38,366 bases of DNA from NCBI GenBank assembly GCA_021774775.1, contig JAJFIT010000116.1:1-38366 (forward strand), read 5' to 3'. Shown piece by piece: positions 24,874-32,097 of this stretch (the stretch's first letter is position 1; every line of letters begins with the position of its first letter). This stretch comes from Alphaproteobacteria bacterium (GTDB lineage Bacteria; Pseudomonadota; Alphaproteobacteria; Sphingomonadales; Kordiimonadaceae). The notes below the pieces were generated by a model. That model was not told the DNA's origin. It did not search any database and saw nothing but the letters and a program-made list of their open reading frames with translations. The translations under genes were made by a program, and so were the position numbers.

Positions 24874-25516
24874 TAGCTTCCAAACCTGCTTCAGCCAGCT
24901 TTATGTCTCTGTAATAGTAGGCAATGACAGCACCAGCGATAACCAGAACAATGACAACCTTCAAGACAAGGCGCAGCGTGACGTCGCCAGATAAAAAAGC
25001 TAAAACAAGAGCAATCAGGTCACCTAAAACGGTCATCGTGGCTGTAAACAACGCAAGATAGGTCAGCCATTGCCTACCGGTTGGCATGCCACAATTCGAA
25101 GTTAATTTTCGCTTTTCCTCAGCTCGCCATGCCACGAACAAATACACCGGAACGAATACCACACTCCAGGCAAGCCAGTATCTCACCGAACCTTCCAAAT
25201 TCTCAACACTGCCATAATCAGTGGGGTAAGGCATTTGAAGTTCAATAATATTGAATGCGAGAAAAATTAATCCAAAGCTAGCTAAGTGCAATGCTACAAA
25301 TAGAAACAAGTAAAAAACGGTGTCTTTTGCAGCCAGTGAAAATTGCTTACTCGGGACAGGCACAGGAAATTCAATGTCATGAAAAGCTGAAATAGCTTGA
25401 GTAACTTCTTCTTTTTCCCAGCCTGCTGCTTCCAACGCACCCTTAATCTCTGTACGGCTCAAGCCTTTGCCTAGTGACTTCTCCACAAACTCCGCCAAAC
25501 CTTTATTGACCGCCAT
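24860..25516 (-). CDS. DUF5671 membrane protein with N-terminal helical domain
   Basis: A 218-residue protein. Residues 7-46 form a three-helix module (FVEKSLGKGLSRTEIKGALEAAGWEKEEVTQAI), of the sort often fused to DUF5671. Four TM helices follow (about 63-88, 108-130, 147-172 and 178-203), starting with AAKDTVFYLFLFVALHLASF, the DUF5671 signature. Function unknown. A strong AGGGGG precedes ATG 25516. It lies 73 bases behind ybaB, in an AT-rich gap that could carry its own promoter, and overlaps its partner gene by 14 bases. The pair interrupts the usual ybaB-recR neighbourhood. Confidence 0.75.
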   Translation of the reverse strand: MAVNKGLAEFVEKSLGKGLSRTEIKGALEAAGWEKEEVTQAISAFHDIEFPVPVPSKQFSLAAKDTVFYLFLFVALHLASFGLIFLAFNIIELQMPYPTDYGSVENLEGSVRYWLAWSVVFVPVYLFVAWRAEEKRKLTSNCGMPTGRQWLTYLALFTATMTVLGDLIALVLAFLSGDVTLRLVLKVVIVLVIAGAVIAYYYRDIKLAEAGLEASDEG

Positions 25517-25589
25517 GCAACCCCCTATCGCGTATAAATTACAGTTTTAAGCTATTGCATTTAGATTGCAAAAGTAAATCAGGGCAACC

Positions 25590-25913
25590 CTAAAAAGGCA
25601 TTTTAAAGTCAGCCGGCAGGCCCATGCCGCCAGCCAGATTTTTCATCTGTTCGGCGGCAGCGTCTGCCACTTTGGCTTTTGCCTGATTGTGGGCAGCGAC
25701 GATCAGGTCCTCCAGCACCTCGCGGTCCTCGGTGGAAAACAGGCTGTCATCGATCGAAACATTTTTCATCTCGCCGGTGCCGTTCAGCGTTACCTTCACC
25801 ATGCCTGCGCCCGCCTCTCCCTCAACTGTCATATCCGCAAGACCGGACTGCATGTCACCCATTTTGGACTGCATTTCCTGAGCTTTTTTCAGCATTTCAG
25901 TGAGATTTTTCAT
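25590..25913 (-). CDS. ybaB: YbaB/EbfC nucleoid-associated protein
   Basis: A 107-residue DNA-binding protein of the YbaB/EbfC family. The layout is a long N-terminal helix (LTEMLKKAQEMQSKMGDMQSGL), a beta core (TVEGEAGAGMVKVTLNGTGEMKNVSID) and a C-terminal helix (VLEDLIVAAHNQAKAKVADAAAEQMKNLAGG), ending in the usual GMGLP...PF. Dimers bind DNA as tweezer-like clamps. It is 17 bases downstream of dnaX with a GGAG Shine-Dalgarno, the conserved arrangement. Confidence 0.95.
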   Translation of the reverse strand: MKNLTEMLKKAQEMQSKMGDMQSGLADMTVEGEAGAGMVKVTLNGTGEMKNVSIDDSLFSTEDREVLEDLIVAAHNQAKAKVADAAAEQMKNLAGGMGLPADFKMPF

Positions 25914-25930
25914 CGGTATCGCTCCAAACT

Positions 25931-27718
25931 CTAAAAATCGAACTCGTTCTTGTCTTCTTCAGGGTCTTCGTATGTTAACCCATCATCTGCGGCAGCAGCT
26001 TCCTCCAACTGCTCATCCAGCGTGCGCTTGTCACGCACCGCCAACAAACGGGCTTCAGGGAACACGTCCAGCAGGGCTTTTACCGCCGGGTCTGCCAGCG
26101 TTTCGTCGCGGCGTTTTTTGTTGCGCGCGTCATGCTGTTCTTTCAGCGTGGTGCTGGCAGGCGCAGCGCCGTTGTCGACCGAGATCATCCAGTCACTGCC
26201 GGTCCAGGCCTTCAGGCACTGTTTGGCGCGCATGACAAAATCATTGGGCGTGCGTCCAGTGGTGGTGATCGAAAATGCGCTGGGCTTATAGTCCACGATC
26301 CGTACATGATCGGTCAACACAGTTGCCAGAATACCCTCTTTTTCGGCCTGAAACAGCGCCACCATCTTCTCGAAACTAACCGGCATCGGATGCAAGGGAT
26401 GATCACCAACCTCTTCTGCTCGAAGCGCAACAATATCAGCAGAACGCGGTTGCGCGGCTTGTTGTTGGGCCGCCTGCGTTTGTTGCTGCATCGGCCCAGA
26501 GGCTGTTGGACCAGCTGCAGGGCCGCCCGCAGAGGTACTTGATGCCGACGGTTGCGCCGGGTTATTTTGCAATTTTTTCACCAGGTCTGCCGGACTGGGC
26601 AAGCCGGACGCATAGGCCATACGAATAAGCACCATTTCGGCAGCGGCGATCGCGCTGGGCGCAACCCGCACCTCGGAAAGGCCTTTCATCAGCATCTGCC
26701 ACGCGCGCGTCAGGTGCGGCATACCAAGGCTTGCTGCCATCTTGCCGCCCTGTTCTTTCTCGGCTTCCGACACCAGCGCATCGGTGCCAGTGTCGGGCGT
26801 TACCTTCAAACGAGTTAACCAGTGCGACACCTCAAGAAGGTCATTGATCACCACAACCGGGTCCGCGCCGCTGTCATACTGGGTGCGCAGCGTCGCCAGC
26901 GCGTCAGCGATCTCGCCTTTCATGATCTGCTCGAACAGGTCCAGCACCTGCGCCCGGTCAGCAAGGCCCAGCATATCACGCACCTGGGTTTCAGTTACCT
27001 TGCCCGCGCCGTGGGCAATGGCTTGGTCCAGCAATGACAGGCTATCGCGAACCGAACCTTCCGCCGCGCGAGCAATCAGCGTCAGCGCGCCGTCTTCCGC
27101 CGTGCAATTCTCATTCGCCACCAGTTTGGCCAAATGGTCAACCAGCGTTTGGGCCTCAACCCGCTTCAAATCGAAACGCTGACAGCGTGACAGCACTGTC
27201 ACGGGCAATTTGCGAATTTCAGTGGTCGCGAAAATAAATTTCACGCTTTCAGGTGGCTCCTCCAGCGTTTTCAGCAGTGCATTGAAAGCCGACTTGGACA
27301 GCATGTGCACTTCGTCAATGATATATATTTTATAGCGCGCAGAAACCGGCGCATAACGCACGCTTTCAATAATCTCGCGGATATCATCGACCCCGGTCCG
27401 CGATGCGGCATCCATCTCCAGCACGTCCACATGGCGGCTTTCGCTGATCGATTTGCAATTGTCACATTCGCCGCACGGCGCAATGGTCGGGCCGTCGGCG
27501 GCTGTGCAATTCAGCGCCTTGGCGATAATGCGGGCGGTAGTGGTTTTACCCACCCCGCGAACGCCGGTTAGAATAAATGCATGCGCCAAGCGGCCGGTAT
27601 CAATAGCGTTGGAGAGCGTGCGCACCATGGCTTCCTGCCCGATAAGGCTGTCAAAGTCAGCCGGGCGGTATTTGCGCGCAAGAACGCGGTAATTTTTGTC
27701 TGGTGCCTGCTCGCTCAT
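25931..27718 (-). CDS. dnaX: DNA polymerase III subunit tau/gamma
   Basis: A 595-residue clamp-loader ATPase. Walker A is GVRGVGKT (52-59), the zinc module uses C71, C82, C85 and C88, Walker B is IIDEVHML (133-140) and the SRC motif is 177-179. Domain III runs to about 375, followed by a Pro/Ala/Gln-rich linker (about 385-430) and the tau-specific C-terminal part that binds the polymerase and helicase. I see no in-phase A AAA AAG frameshift site; an A6 run at codons 381-382 is out of phase. In Caulobacter the short form arises by ClpXP processing, and the linker here would allow that. Confidence 0.96.
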   Translation of the reverse strand: MSEQAPDKNYRVLARKYRPADFDSLIGQEAMVRTLSNAIDTGRLAHAFILTGVRGVGKTTTARIIAKALNCTAADGPTIAPCGECDNCKSISESRHVDVLEMDAASRTGVDDIREIIESVRYAPVSARYKIYIIDEVHMLSKSAFNALLKTLEEPPESVKFIFATTEIRKLPVTVLSRCQRFDLKRVEAQTLVDHLAKLVANENCTAEDGALTLIARAAEGSVRDSLSLLDQAIAHGAGKVTETQVRDMLGLADRAQVLDLFEQIMKGEIADALATLRTQYDSGADPVVVINDLLEVSHWLTRLKVTPDTGTDALVSEAEKEQGGKMAASLGMPHLTRAWQMLMKGLSEVRVAPSAIAAAEMVLIRMAYASGLPSPADLVKKLQNNPAQPSASSTSAGGPAAGPTASGPMQQQTQAAQQQAAQPRSADIVALRAEEVGDHPLHPMPVSFEKMVALFQAEKEGILATVLTDHVRIVDYKPSAFSITTTGRTPNDFVMRAKQCLKAWTGSDWMISVDNGAAPASTTLKEQHDARNKKRRDETLADPAVKALLDVFPEARLLAVRDKRTLDEQLEEAAAADDGLTYEDPEEDKNEFDF

Positions 27719-27792
27719 ATGGGATTTCTCAACAAACTGTGTGGAACGTCTCTAATGGTACATATCGAAGAAGATATAATCAAACTACCAAA

Positions 27793-28662
27793 TCAAGAGC
27801 ACTGTTTTTTTATCAGGATTAAACTCGTTAACGCAGCCTTGTCTTCGTCCGTATATGAATTGAAGTCTTGATGAGTATTCATACTGGCCAAGGCAACCAA
27901 ACTTTTCTCATCAATTATTCCTTCAAAAAGGACGGACTCAAGCCCATCGACGTCAAATAGTTTCGCATAATCAGAATGTCGCAGCCGATTCTGATATTCT
28001 TGCTTATTGATGTGAGTCAGCAACCATACGAATTTCGAATATCTCAAAAAATTAAGTCGGGATATGGACTTGTCTTTATGTTCAAAATGATCGCTGTTAT
28101 CAACAATATGAAACATTAAACCGGCAGGTTTAAGAGCGTTCATCATTTGGGGTATCATATCGGCAAGAATTTTCGGCGAAATATGTTCCAAAACCGTGCG
28201 AGAGCATATTATATCAGCGCTCTGTTTTTTTACCTGCTCGAAGTCAAATGGACATAAATAGTCAAAATCTAGCGGTCGACGAAGATTCGCTAGAATTTCC
28301 GATTGCTCGATACCAGTTGCTAGTGCGATGTCTTCTGCTTGTGATTCGACGAAATCTCTCGCCTGCCGTCGGGTCGCCTCATCCATCAGAGGCTCTACAT
28401 CTGTCAAAACCAGTTTTTTAGCGCCAACAGAATGAAATATATAAGGAATCGTGGGCACCCACCCTGTGCCAATTTCCAAAACAGTCCCAAAACATGCGCC
28501 CGCATTTTTTAATGCGACAACCATCTCCAACCCCTGTTCAAAGGCGTAACTGTCATTCGCATGCAGAGACTCATAAGGTCTCATAACTCTCAATTGCTGA
28601 CGTAAAAAATTCTTAAACGGAATTAGACTTTTTACCGTTGAAAAAAATACTTGCTTCCACAT
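27793..28662 (-). CDS. SAM-dependent methyltransferase, probable acquired gene
   Basis: A 289-residue class I methyltransferase. Motif I is VLEIGTGWVPTIPYIF (about 61-76), the acidic end of strand 2 is LVLTDVEPLMDEA (about 85-97), and IICSRTVLEHISPKILADMI and GLMFHIVDNSDHFEHKD follow. No substrate-specific motif is recognised. The N terminus is basic and hydrophobic (VFFSTVKSLIPFKNFLRQQ) and may associate with membrane. AAGGGGG precedes the ATG. The coding sequence is clearly richer in A and T than dnaX and recR, which, with its place between the SRP RNA and dnaX, suggests insertion by transfer. Similar enzymes occur in surface-glycan loci. Confidence 0.8.
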   Translation of the reverse strand: MWKQVFFSTVKSLIPFKNFLRQQLRVMRPYESLHANDSYAFEQGLEMVVALKNAGACFGTVLEIGTGWVPTIPYIFHSVGAKKLVLTDVEPLMDEATRRQARDFVESQAEDIALATGIEQSEILANLRRPLDFDYLCPFDFEQVKKQSADIICSRTVLEHISPKILADMIPQMMNALKPAGLMFHIVDNSDHFEHKDKSISRLNFLRYSKFVWLLTHINKQEYQNRLRHSDYAKLFDVDGLESVLFEGIIDEKSLVALASMNTHQDFNSYTDEDKAALTSLILIKKQCS

Positions 28663-28751
28663 CAGTTTAACCCCCTTAAAGAAACATACCTAAAGTTGGT
28701 AACAAGCCAATATAAATCGACACGCTAGAGATCATTAAATTGATTTGAAAG

Positions 28752-28848
28752 GATGGGAGAGCCAAACGACCCAGGCACAACCCGTTACGGCTGCTTCCTC
28801 TCGGACCTGACCGGATTGGCGAGCGGCTTGTCCGCCAGCTCTCCCGAG
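28752..28848 (-). ncRNA. ffs: Signal recognition particle RNA (4.5S, small bacterial type)
   Basis: The conserved SRP apical domain is read on the minus strand at 28789-28812: GGTCAGGTCC, a GAGA tetraloop of the GNRA class, then GGAAGCAGCC. The ends pair through GGGAGAGC (28838-28845) and GCTCTCCC (28755-28762), giving a hairpin of about 95 nt, right for the alphaproteobacterial small SRP RNA. With Ffh it targets membrane proteins to the translocon. Exact ends are estimated from the closing stem. Confidence 0.95.
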
Positions 28849-28850
28849 GG

Positions 28851-28880
28851 TTATATGGCAACTGTTAAAAGCACTTGCAA
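28851..28880 (-). promoter_or_regulatory. ffs: Candidate promoter of the SRP RNA
   Basis: On the minus strand, TTGCAA (28875-28880) and ATATAA (28851-28856) are 18 bases apart. The expected start would fall within a few bases of the SRP RNA 5' end. The opposite strand leads to nudC. Confidence 0.4.
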
Positions 28881-28945
28881 GCGAAATAGCACGCGCTAGG
28901 TATAAACACAGTACAAAATAAGCGGCATCCATTAAAGGCGACCTT

Positions 28946-29866
28946 ATGGCTCTTCAGGCAATTCAAAGCTTCTTCTCGGGCAACCCTTTGGACCGGGCCG
29001 ACCACCTGCGCAAGCAAGATGCCACCATGGCCGACCTGTTGAAGTCGGCTGAGGCTGGCTTCATGCTCGTGCTGAACGGTGAAATTTTGAGCGATCCGGT
29101 GGGCGGGATATGCTGGTTGAGTTACCGCCAATGCGCCTACCTGCCCCTTGGTACCCAAATTTTCCTTGGTCTGGAGGGCGGGGCTCCGCGTTACGCTGCT
29201 GAACTGGAAGGCAAGGCAGCGGATTTTGATGGCCTTTTCCCTGACGCCAAGTTCCGCGATGCCAAATTTCGAGACGCCAGGGCGCTGGGTATGAAAGCCG
29301 GTTTTTCCCACCCGGAACTGGGTATTATTGCCCAGGCAAAGTCGATGTTGAGCTGGCACCGGAGCCACCGTTTTTGCGCCCAGTGCGGCGTAGAATCCGC
29401 TTTGGTTAAAGCGGGCTACGAACGCCTGTGCCCTTCCTGTAACGCCAGCCATTTCCCGCGCACGGACCCGGTGGTTATCATGCTGGCCTGCCACGGCGAC
29501 GAGGCTCTGGTTGGGCGCGGTCCGCAATTGCCGCCCGGGTATTTTTCTGCCCTTGCAGGTTTTATGGAGCCGGGTGAAACCATTGAAGAAGCCGTTGCCC
29601 GCGAATTGATGGAAGAAGCCGGTGTCGAAGCAACCTCCGTGCAGATAATCGCCAACCAGCCCTGGCCGTGGCCGTCCAGCCTGATGATTGGCTGCACAGC
29701 AGAGGTGAGGGACAAAAAACTTACGCTCGACGAGACAGAAATTGACGACGCCCGCTGGATAACGCGCGCTCAGGCAAGAGCTGCGCTGGCGGGCGAATCA
29801 GCTGATTTTATGGTGCCTCCGCCGATCGCCATTGCCCACGATTTAATCAAATATTGGACAACCTAA
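28946..29866 (+). CDS. nudC: NADH pyrophosphatase / NAD-cap decapping hydrolase
   Basis: A 306-residue Nudix enzyme that cleaves NADH, and in E. coli removes NAD caps from RNA. It shows the N-terminal NudC-like domain, a C4 zinc ribbon (FCAQCG and RLCPSC, about 148-170), the Nudix box GFMEPGETIEEAVARELMEE (about 209-228) and the NudC signature NQPWPWPSSLM (normally SQPWPFPxS). RTDPVVIML precedes the Nudix fold, as in NudC. A short tandem repeat, DAKFR-DAKFR-DAR, lies between the N-terminal and zinc domains. AAAGG stands ahead of the ATG. It is divergent from the SRP RNA. Confidence 0.93.
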   Translation: MALQAIQSFFSGNPLDRADHLRKQDATMADLLKSAEAGFMLVLNGEILSDPVGGICWLSYRQCAYLPLGTQIFLGLEGGAPRYAAELEGKAADFDGLFPDAKFRDAKFRDARALGMKAGFSHPELGIIAQAKSMLSWHRSHRFCAQCGVESALVKAGYERLCPSCNASHFPRTDPVVIMLACHGDEALVGRGPQLPPGYFSALAGFMEPGETIEEAVARELMEEAGVEATSVQIIANQPWPWPSSLMIGCTAEVRDKKLTLDETEIDDARWITRAQARAALAGESADFMVPPPIAIAHDLIKYWTT

Positions 29867-29892
29867 AAATTAAAATACGTGGCAAGCGTAAT

Positions 29893-29936
29893 TATTGATT
29901 AATCATTGACCCCTATATTCATAGCACCTAATCAAT
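29893..29936. promoter_or_regulatory. Inverted repeat ATTGATTA / TAATCAAT upstream of the PAS gene
   Basis: ATTGATTA (29893 region) recurs as its complement TAATCAAT about 28 bases later, and the first copy lies in a perfect 10-bp palindrome TGATTAATCA (29896-29905). The region precedes the PAS gene by 30-70 bases and is AT-rich. A promoter with an operator is plausible but unproven. Confidence 0.3.
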
Positions 29937-29963
29937 GGGTGGGGGGTCGCTGGAGACAGCGCA

Positions 29964-30467
29964 ATGAAAATGAGCGATGTACAGGACCATGTCCTGCGAT
30001 ATTGGCTTAAAAACTGCCCTGATAGCGGCGGTGTCTATCCCAGCCGACAGGACATCAAGGTTAGCGACATGCGCCGCCGGATGGCCCATATTGCGATTTT
30101 AGACATTGAAACAGACCCGGTAGATTTTCGCTACCGGCTAATTGGCACTCGCTTGTGCGAATTTCTGTCCCGCGACTATACCGGTGAAAAAATGTCCAAC
30201 CTGGAAGGCAAAGGGCCAGGCAGTGAGATTTGGGCAATATTCGAACGGGTCATGCAAAGTGGGGACCCCCTTTATTGCAAAGTTCCGTATGTCGGACCAA
30301 AAGCGGACTTCAAGCAGGCTAGCAGCCTGTATCTACCACTGGCGACTGATCATAAAACTATCGACAAAATTATGCTGGTATCGCATTTCGAACGAGCGCA
30401 GCTGGACCATACACCGTTTGATTTCGGTTGGATGGAATCCAGGATATATTCCGTTTTGCCGAGTTAA
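29964..30467 (+). CDS. PAS domain protein (PAS_5 type)
   Basis: A 167-residue protein of the PAS_5 family, common in alphaproteobacteria. VLRYWLKNCPDSGGVYPSRQDIK and HIAILDIETDPVDFRYRLIGTRL are its conserved start; GTRLCEFLSRDYTGEKM follows, and YLPLATDHKTIDKIMLVSHFE closes the fold. There is no output domain, TM segment or signal peptide, so it is a stand-alone sensor or adaptor. Ligand and partner are unknown. GGAGA precedes the ATG. It converges on the pterin dehydratase gene with about 30 bases between. Confidence 0.82.
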   Translation: MKMSDVQDHVLRYWLKNCPDSGGVYPSRQDIKVSDMRRRMAHIAILDIETDPVDFRYRLIGTRLCEFLSRDYTGEKMSNLEGKGPGSEIWAIFERVMQSGDPLYCKVPYVGPKADFKQASSLYLPLATDHKTIDKIMLVSHFERAQLDHTPFDFGWMESRIYSVLPS

Positions 30468-30500
30468 ATGGTCAAAAATCAGGAACACCGGAATCAATAA

Positions 30501-30809
30501 TCAGCAAAAACTCTCCATCGCCTTCGCCATTTGAATATCAAGCTTTGTGACGCCGCCGCCTTCATCGCCAGTATCGTGTGTTGTCAGTTTAACCTCGACC
30601 TTGTTGTAGACATTGAACCATTCAGGGTGATGGTCAATTTTTTCTGCGAGCAGCGCTGCCCGGTTCATGAACGCCCAGGCTTCGCTAAAGTCACCAAATC
30701 GAAACGTCTTCAAAATCGCCCTTTGCACGGCGTCATAGCGCCAGCCCGACAAACCACTGAGCGCATTGCCGCGATCTGCCTGTGATAATATTATCGGCCG
30801 TTCCGCCAT
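30501..30809 (-). CDS. phhB: 4a-hydroxytetrahydrobiopterin dehydratase (pterin-4-alpha-carbinolamine dehydratase)
   Basis: A 102-residue enzyme that dehydrates 4a-hydroxytetrahydropterin to recycle the cofactor of aromatic amino acid hydroxylases. The family core EKIDHHPEWFNVYNKVEVKLTTHD (residues 56-79) holds the two catalytic histidines and the EW pair. LSGWRYDAVQRAILKTFRFGDFSEAWAFM precedes it. The length is typical. No phenylalanine hydroxylase gene is in the window. It lies 19 bases behind the sirtuin gene and is probably cotranscribed. Confidence 0.94.
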   Translation of the reverse strand: MAERPIILSQADRGNALSGLSGWRYDAVQRAILKTFRFGDFSEAWAFMNRAALLAEKIDHHPEWFNVYNKVEVKLTTHDTGDEGGGVTKLDIQMAKAMESFC

Positions 30810-30828
30810 AACTTGTCCTTTCAGGTCA

Positions 30829-31554
30829 TCATGCCAATAATTCTTCCACCAGCAAAGGCATCAATGTTCCGGCTTCGCCGTGCCGGGTTTCTGCGAAATA
30901 ACTGGCACCGTCGCTTGGCTCCAGATTCACTTCGATGGTGTGCGCCGTGCCTGCCGCGCGAACCAGCGACACGAAGCCCGCTGCCGGGTAAACACTGCCA
31001 CTGGTGCCAATTGAGATAAACAGATCACATGCGCATAGCAAACTTTCAATTCGGTCCATTTCAAACGGCATTTCACCGAACCAGACAATGTGCGGACGCA
31101 GGGCCGACTGGTTAAAACAATTCGGGCACTGGCTTGCCTGGTCGCAGTCGTCCGGCCACAGGAAAACACGCCTGCAACACACGCATCGCACTTTACCCAG
31201 CTCACCGTGCATATGGATGATGTTCGTGCTGCCGCCACGCTCGTGCAGGTTATCAACATTCTGGGTGACAATGGTTACTTGCCCGTCCAGTTTGGTTTCC
31301 AGCGTGCCAAGCGCGGTGTGCGCCGCATTGGGCTCAACATTTTTCAACTGCGCCCGTCGGGTATTGTAGAAATTCTGCACCATATCCGGATCGCGGCGAA
31401 ACGCTTCCGGGGTCGCAACATCTTCGATACGATGCTGTTCCCACAGGCCGCCATTATCCCGAAAGGTGGCCACGCCGGATTCCGCCGATACGCCCGCCCC
31501 GGTCAGCACAACAATGTTTTTATAGCTGGCCACTCTCATTACCTTCTGGCACAT
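30829..31554 (-). CDS. cobB: NAD-dependent protein deacylase, Sir2 family (class III type)
   Basis: A sirtuin that removes acyl groups from protein lysines using NAD. Seen: VVLTGAGVSAESGVATFRD (15-33), TQNVDNLHERGG (97-108), the catalytic His of IIHMHGEL (about 116), a zinc ribbon (C124, C127, C143, C146) and SIGTSGSVYPAAG. FYNTRRAQL places Tyr63 and Arg66 where class III sirtuins bind succinyl or malonyl groups, so desuccinylase activity is likely. Start choice is uncertain: ATG 31554 lacks a Shine-Dalgarno, ATG 31539 has AGAAGG two bases away, and GTG 31533 has it eight bases away. Confidence 0.93.
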   Translation of the reverse strand: MCQKVMRVASYKNIVVLTGAGVSAESGVATFRDNGGLWEQHRIEDVATPEAFRRDPDMVQNFYNTRRAQLKNVEPNAAHTALGTLETKLDGQVTIVTQNVDNLHERGGSTNIIHMHGELGKVRCVCCRRVFLWPDDCDQASQCPNCFNQSALRPHIVWFGEMPFEMDRIESLLCACDLFISIGTSGSVYPAAGFVSLVRAAGTAHTIEVNLEPSDGASYFAETRHGEAGTLMPLLVEELLA

Positions 31555-31562
31555 TTCTTTCT

Positions 31563-31589
31563 GGCTATTTACCTATAGCCTAGTTTTTT
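31563..31589 (+). terminator. Terminator-like hairpin in the cobB/phosphatase divergent region
   Basis: GGCTAT (31563-31568) pairs with ATAGCC (31575-31580) around a six-base loop, followed by TAG and six T (31584-31589). Read on the plus strand it resembles an intrinsic terminator, but no plus-strand gene ends here. It may be a leader element or a stop to stray transcription. Confidence 0.35.
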
Positions 31590-31618
31590 GGCCATGGAAC
31601 ACAAGCAGGAGAATAAGT

Positions 31619-32092
31619 GTGACGGCGGTCCTTTTTGTATGTATGGGCAATATTTGTCGCTCGCCGATGGCCGAAGGCGCCTTTCGCAGTGCCGCCGAAA
31701 AAGCCGGTTTGCTCGACCGGCTCACTATCGATAGTGCCGGCACCATTGGCTATCACGCCGGTGCTGCCCCCGACCCGCGCGCGCAAGCCGCTGCAACAGC
31801 CCGGGGTGTGGACATCTCGGGCCACCGATCCCGCAAAGTGACCGCCAGCGACTTTGAGGCCTTCGACTATATTATGGTAATGGACCGGGAAAATTACGGT
31901 GACCTGATGGCCAGATGCCCTGACGGACGGCAAGACCGTATTCAACTGTTTTTAAGCTATGCGCCCGGCGTGCCAATTGATGAAATGCCAGACCCTTATA
32001 TTGGTCCCGCCAGTCAGTTTGACACCTGTTACAATGCCGCCGCCGACGCTGCCGAGGGCCTGCTTGATGTCCTCAAATCGCAGCACCTGTAA
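31619..32092 (+). CDS. Low-molecular-weight protein-tyrosine-phosphatase family protein
   Basis: A 157-residue cytoplasmic phosphatase. The P-loop CX5R is VCMGNICRSPMAEG with nucleophile Cys8 and Arg14; the general acid Asp lies in MPDPYIGPASQFD near the C terminus; and IDSAGTIGYHAGAAPDPRA is the family's second conserved block. GTG 31619 is the start, with CAGGAG upstream. It is followed after five bases by a fructosamine-kinase gene. Members found beside such kinases may dephosphorylate sugar-phosphate adducts on proteins instead of phosphotyrosine; there is no kinase or capsule gene nearby to suggest a tyrosine-phosphorylation circuit. Confidence 0.92.
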   Translation: MTAVLFVCMGNICRSPMAEGAFRSAAEKAGLLDRLTIDSAGTIGYHAGAAPDPRAQAAATARGVDISGHRSRKVTASDFEAFDYIMVMDRENYGDLMARCPDGRQDRIQLFLSYAPGVPIDEMPDPYIGPASQFDTCYNAAADAAEGLLDVLKSQHL

Positions 32093-32097
32093 CCAGG

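Noticed and set aside
26573-26578. A6 run in dnaX (minus strand, codons 381-382) as a programmed frameshift site; a -1 shift would reach TAA within a few codons.
   Set aside because: The run is not in the X XXY YYZ phase needed for tandem slippage, and it is too short for transcriptional slippage. Alphaproteobacteria can make the short form by proteolysis.
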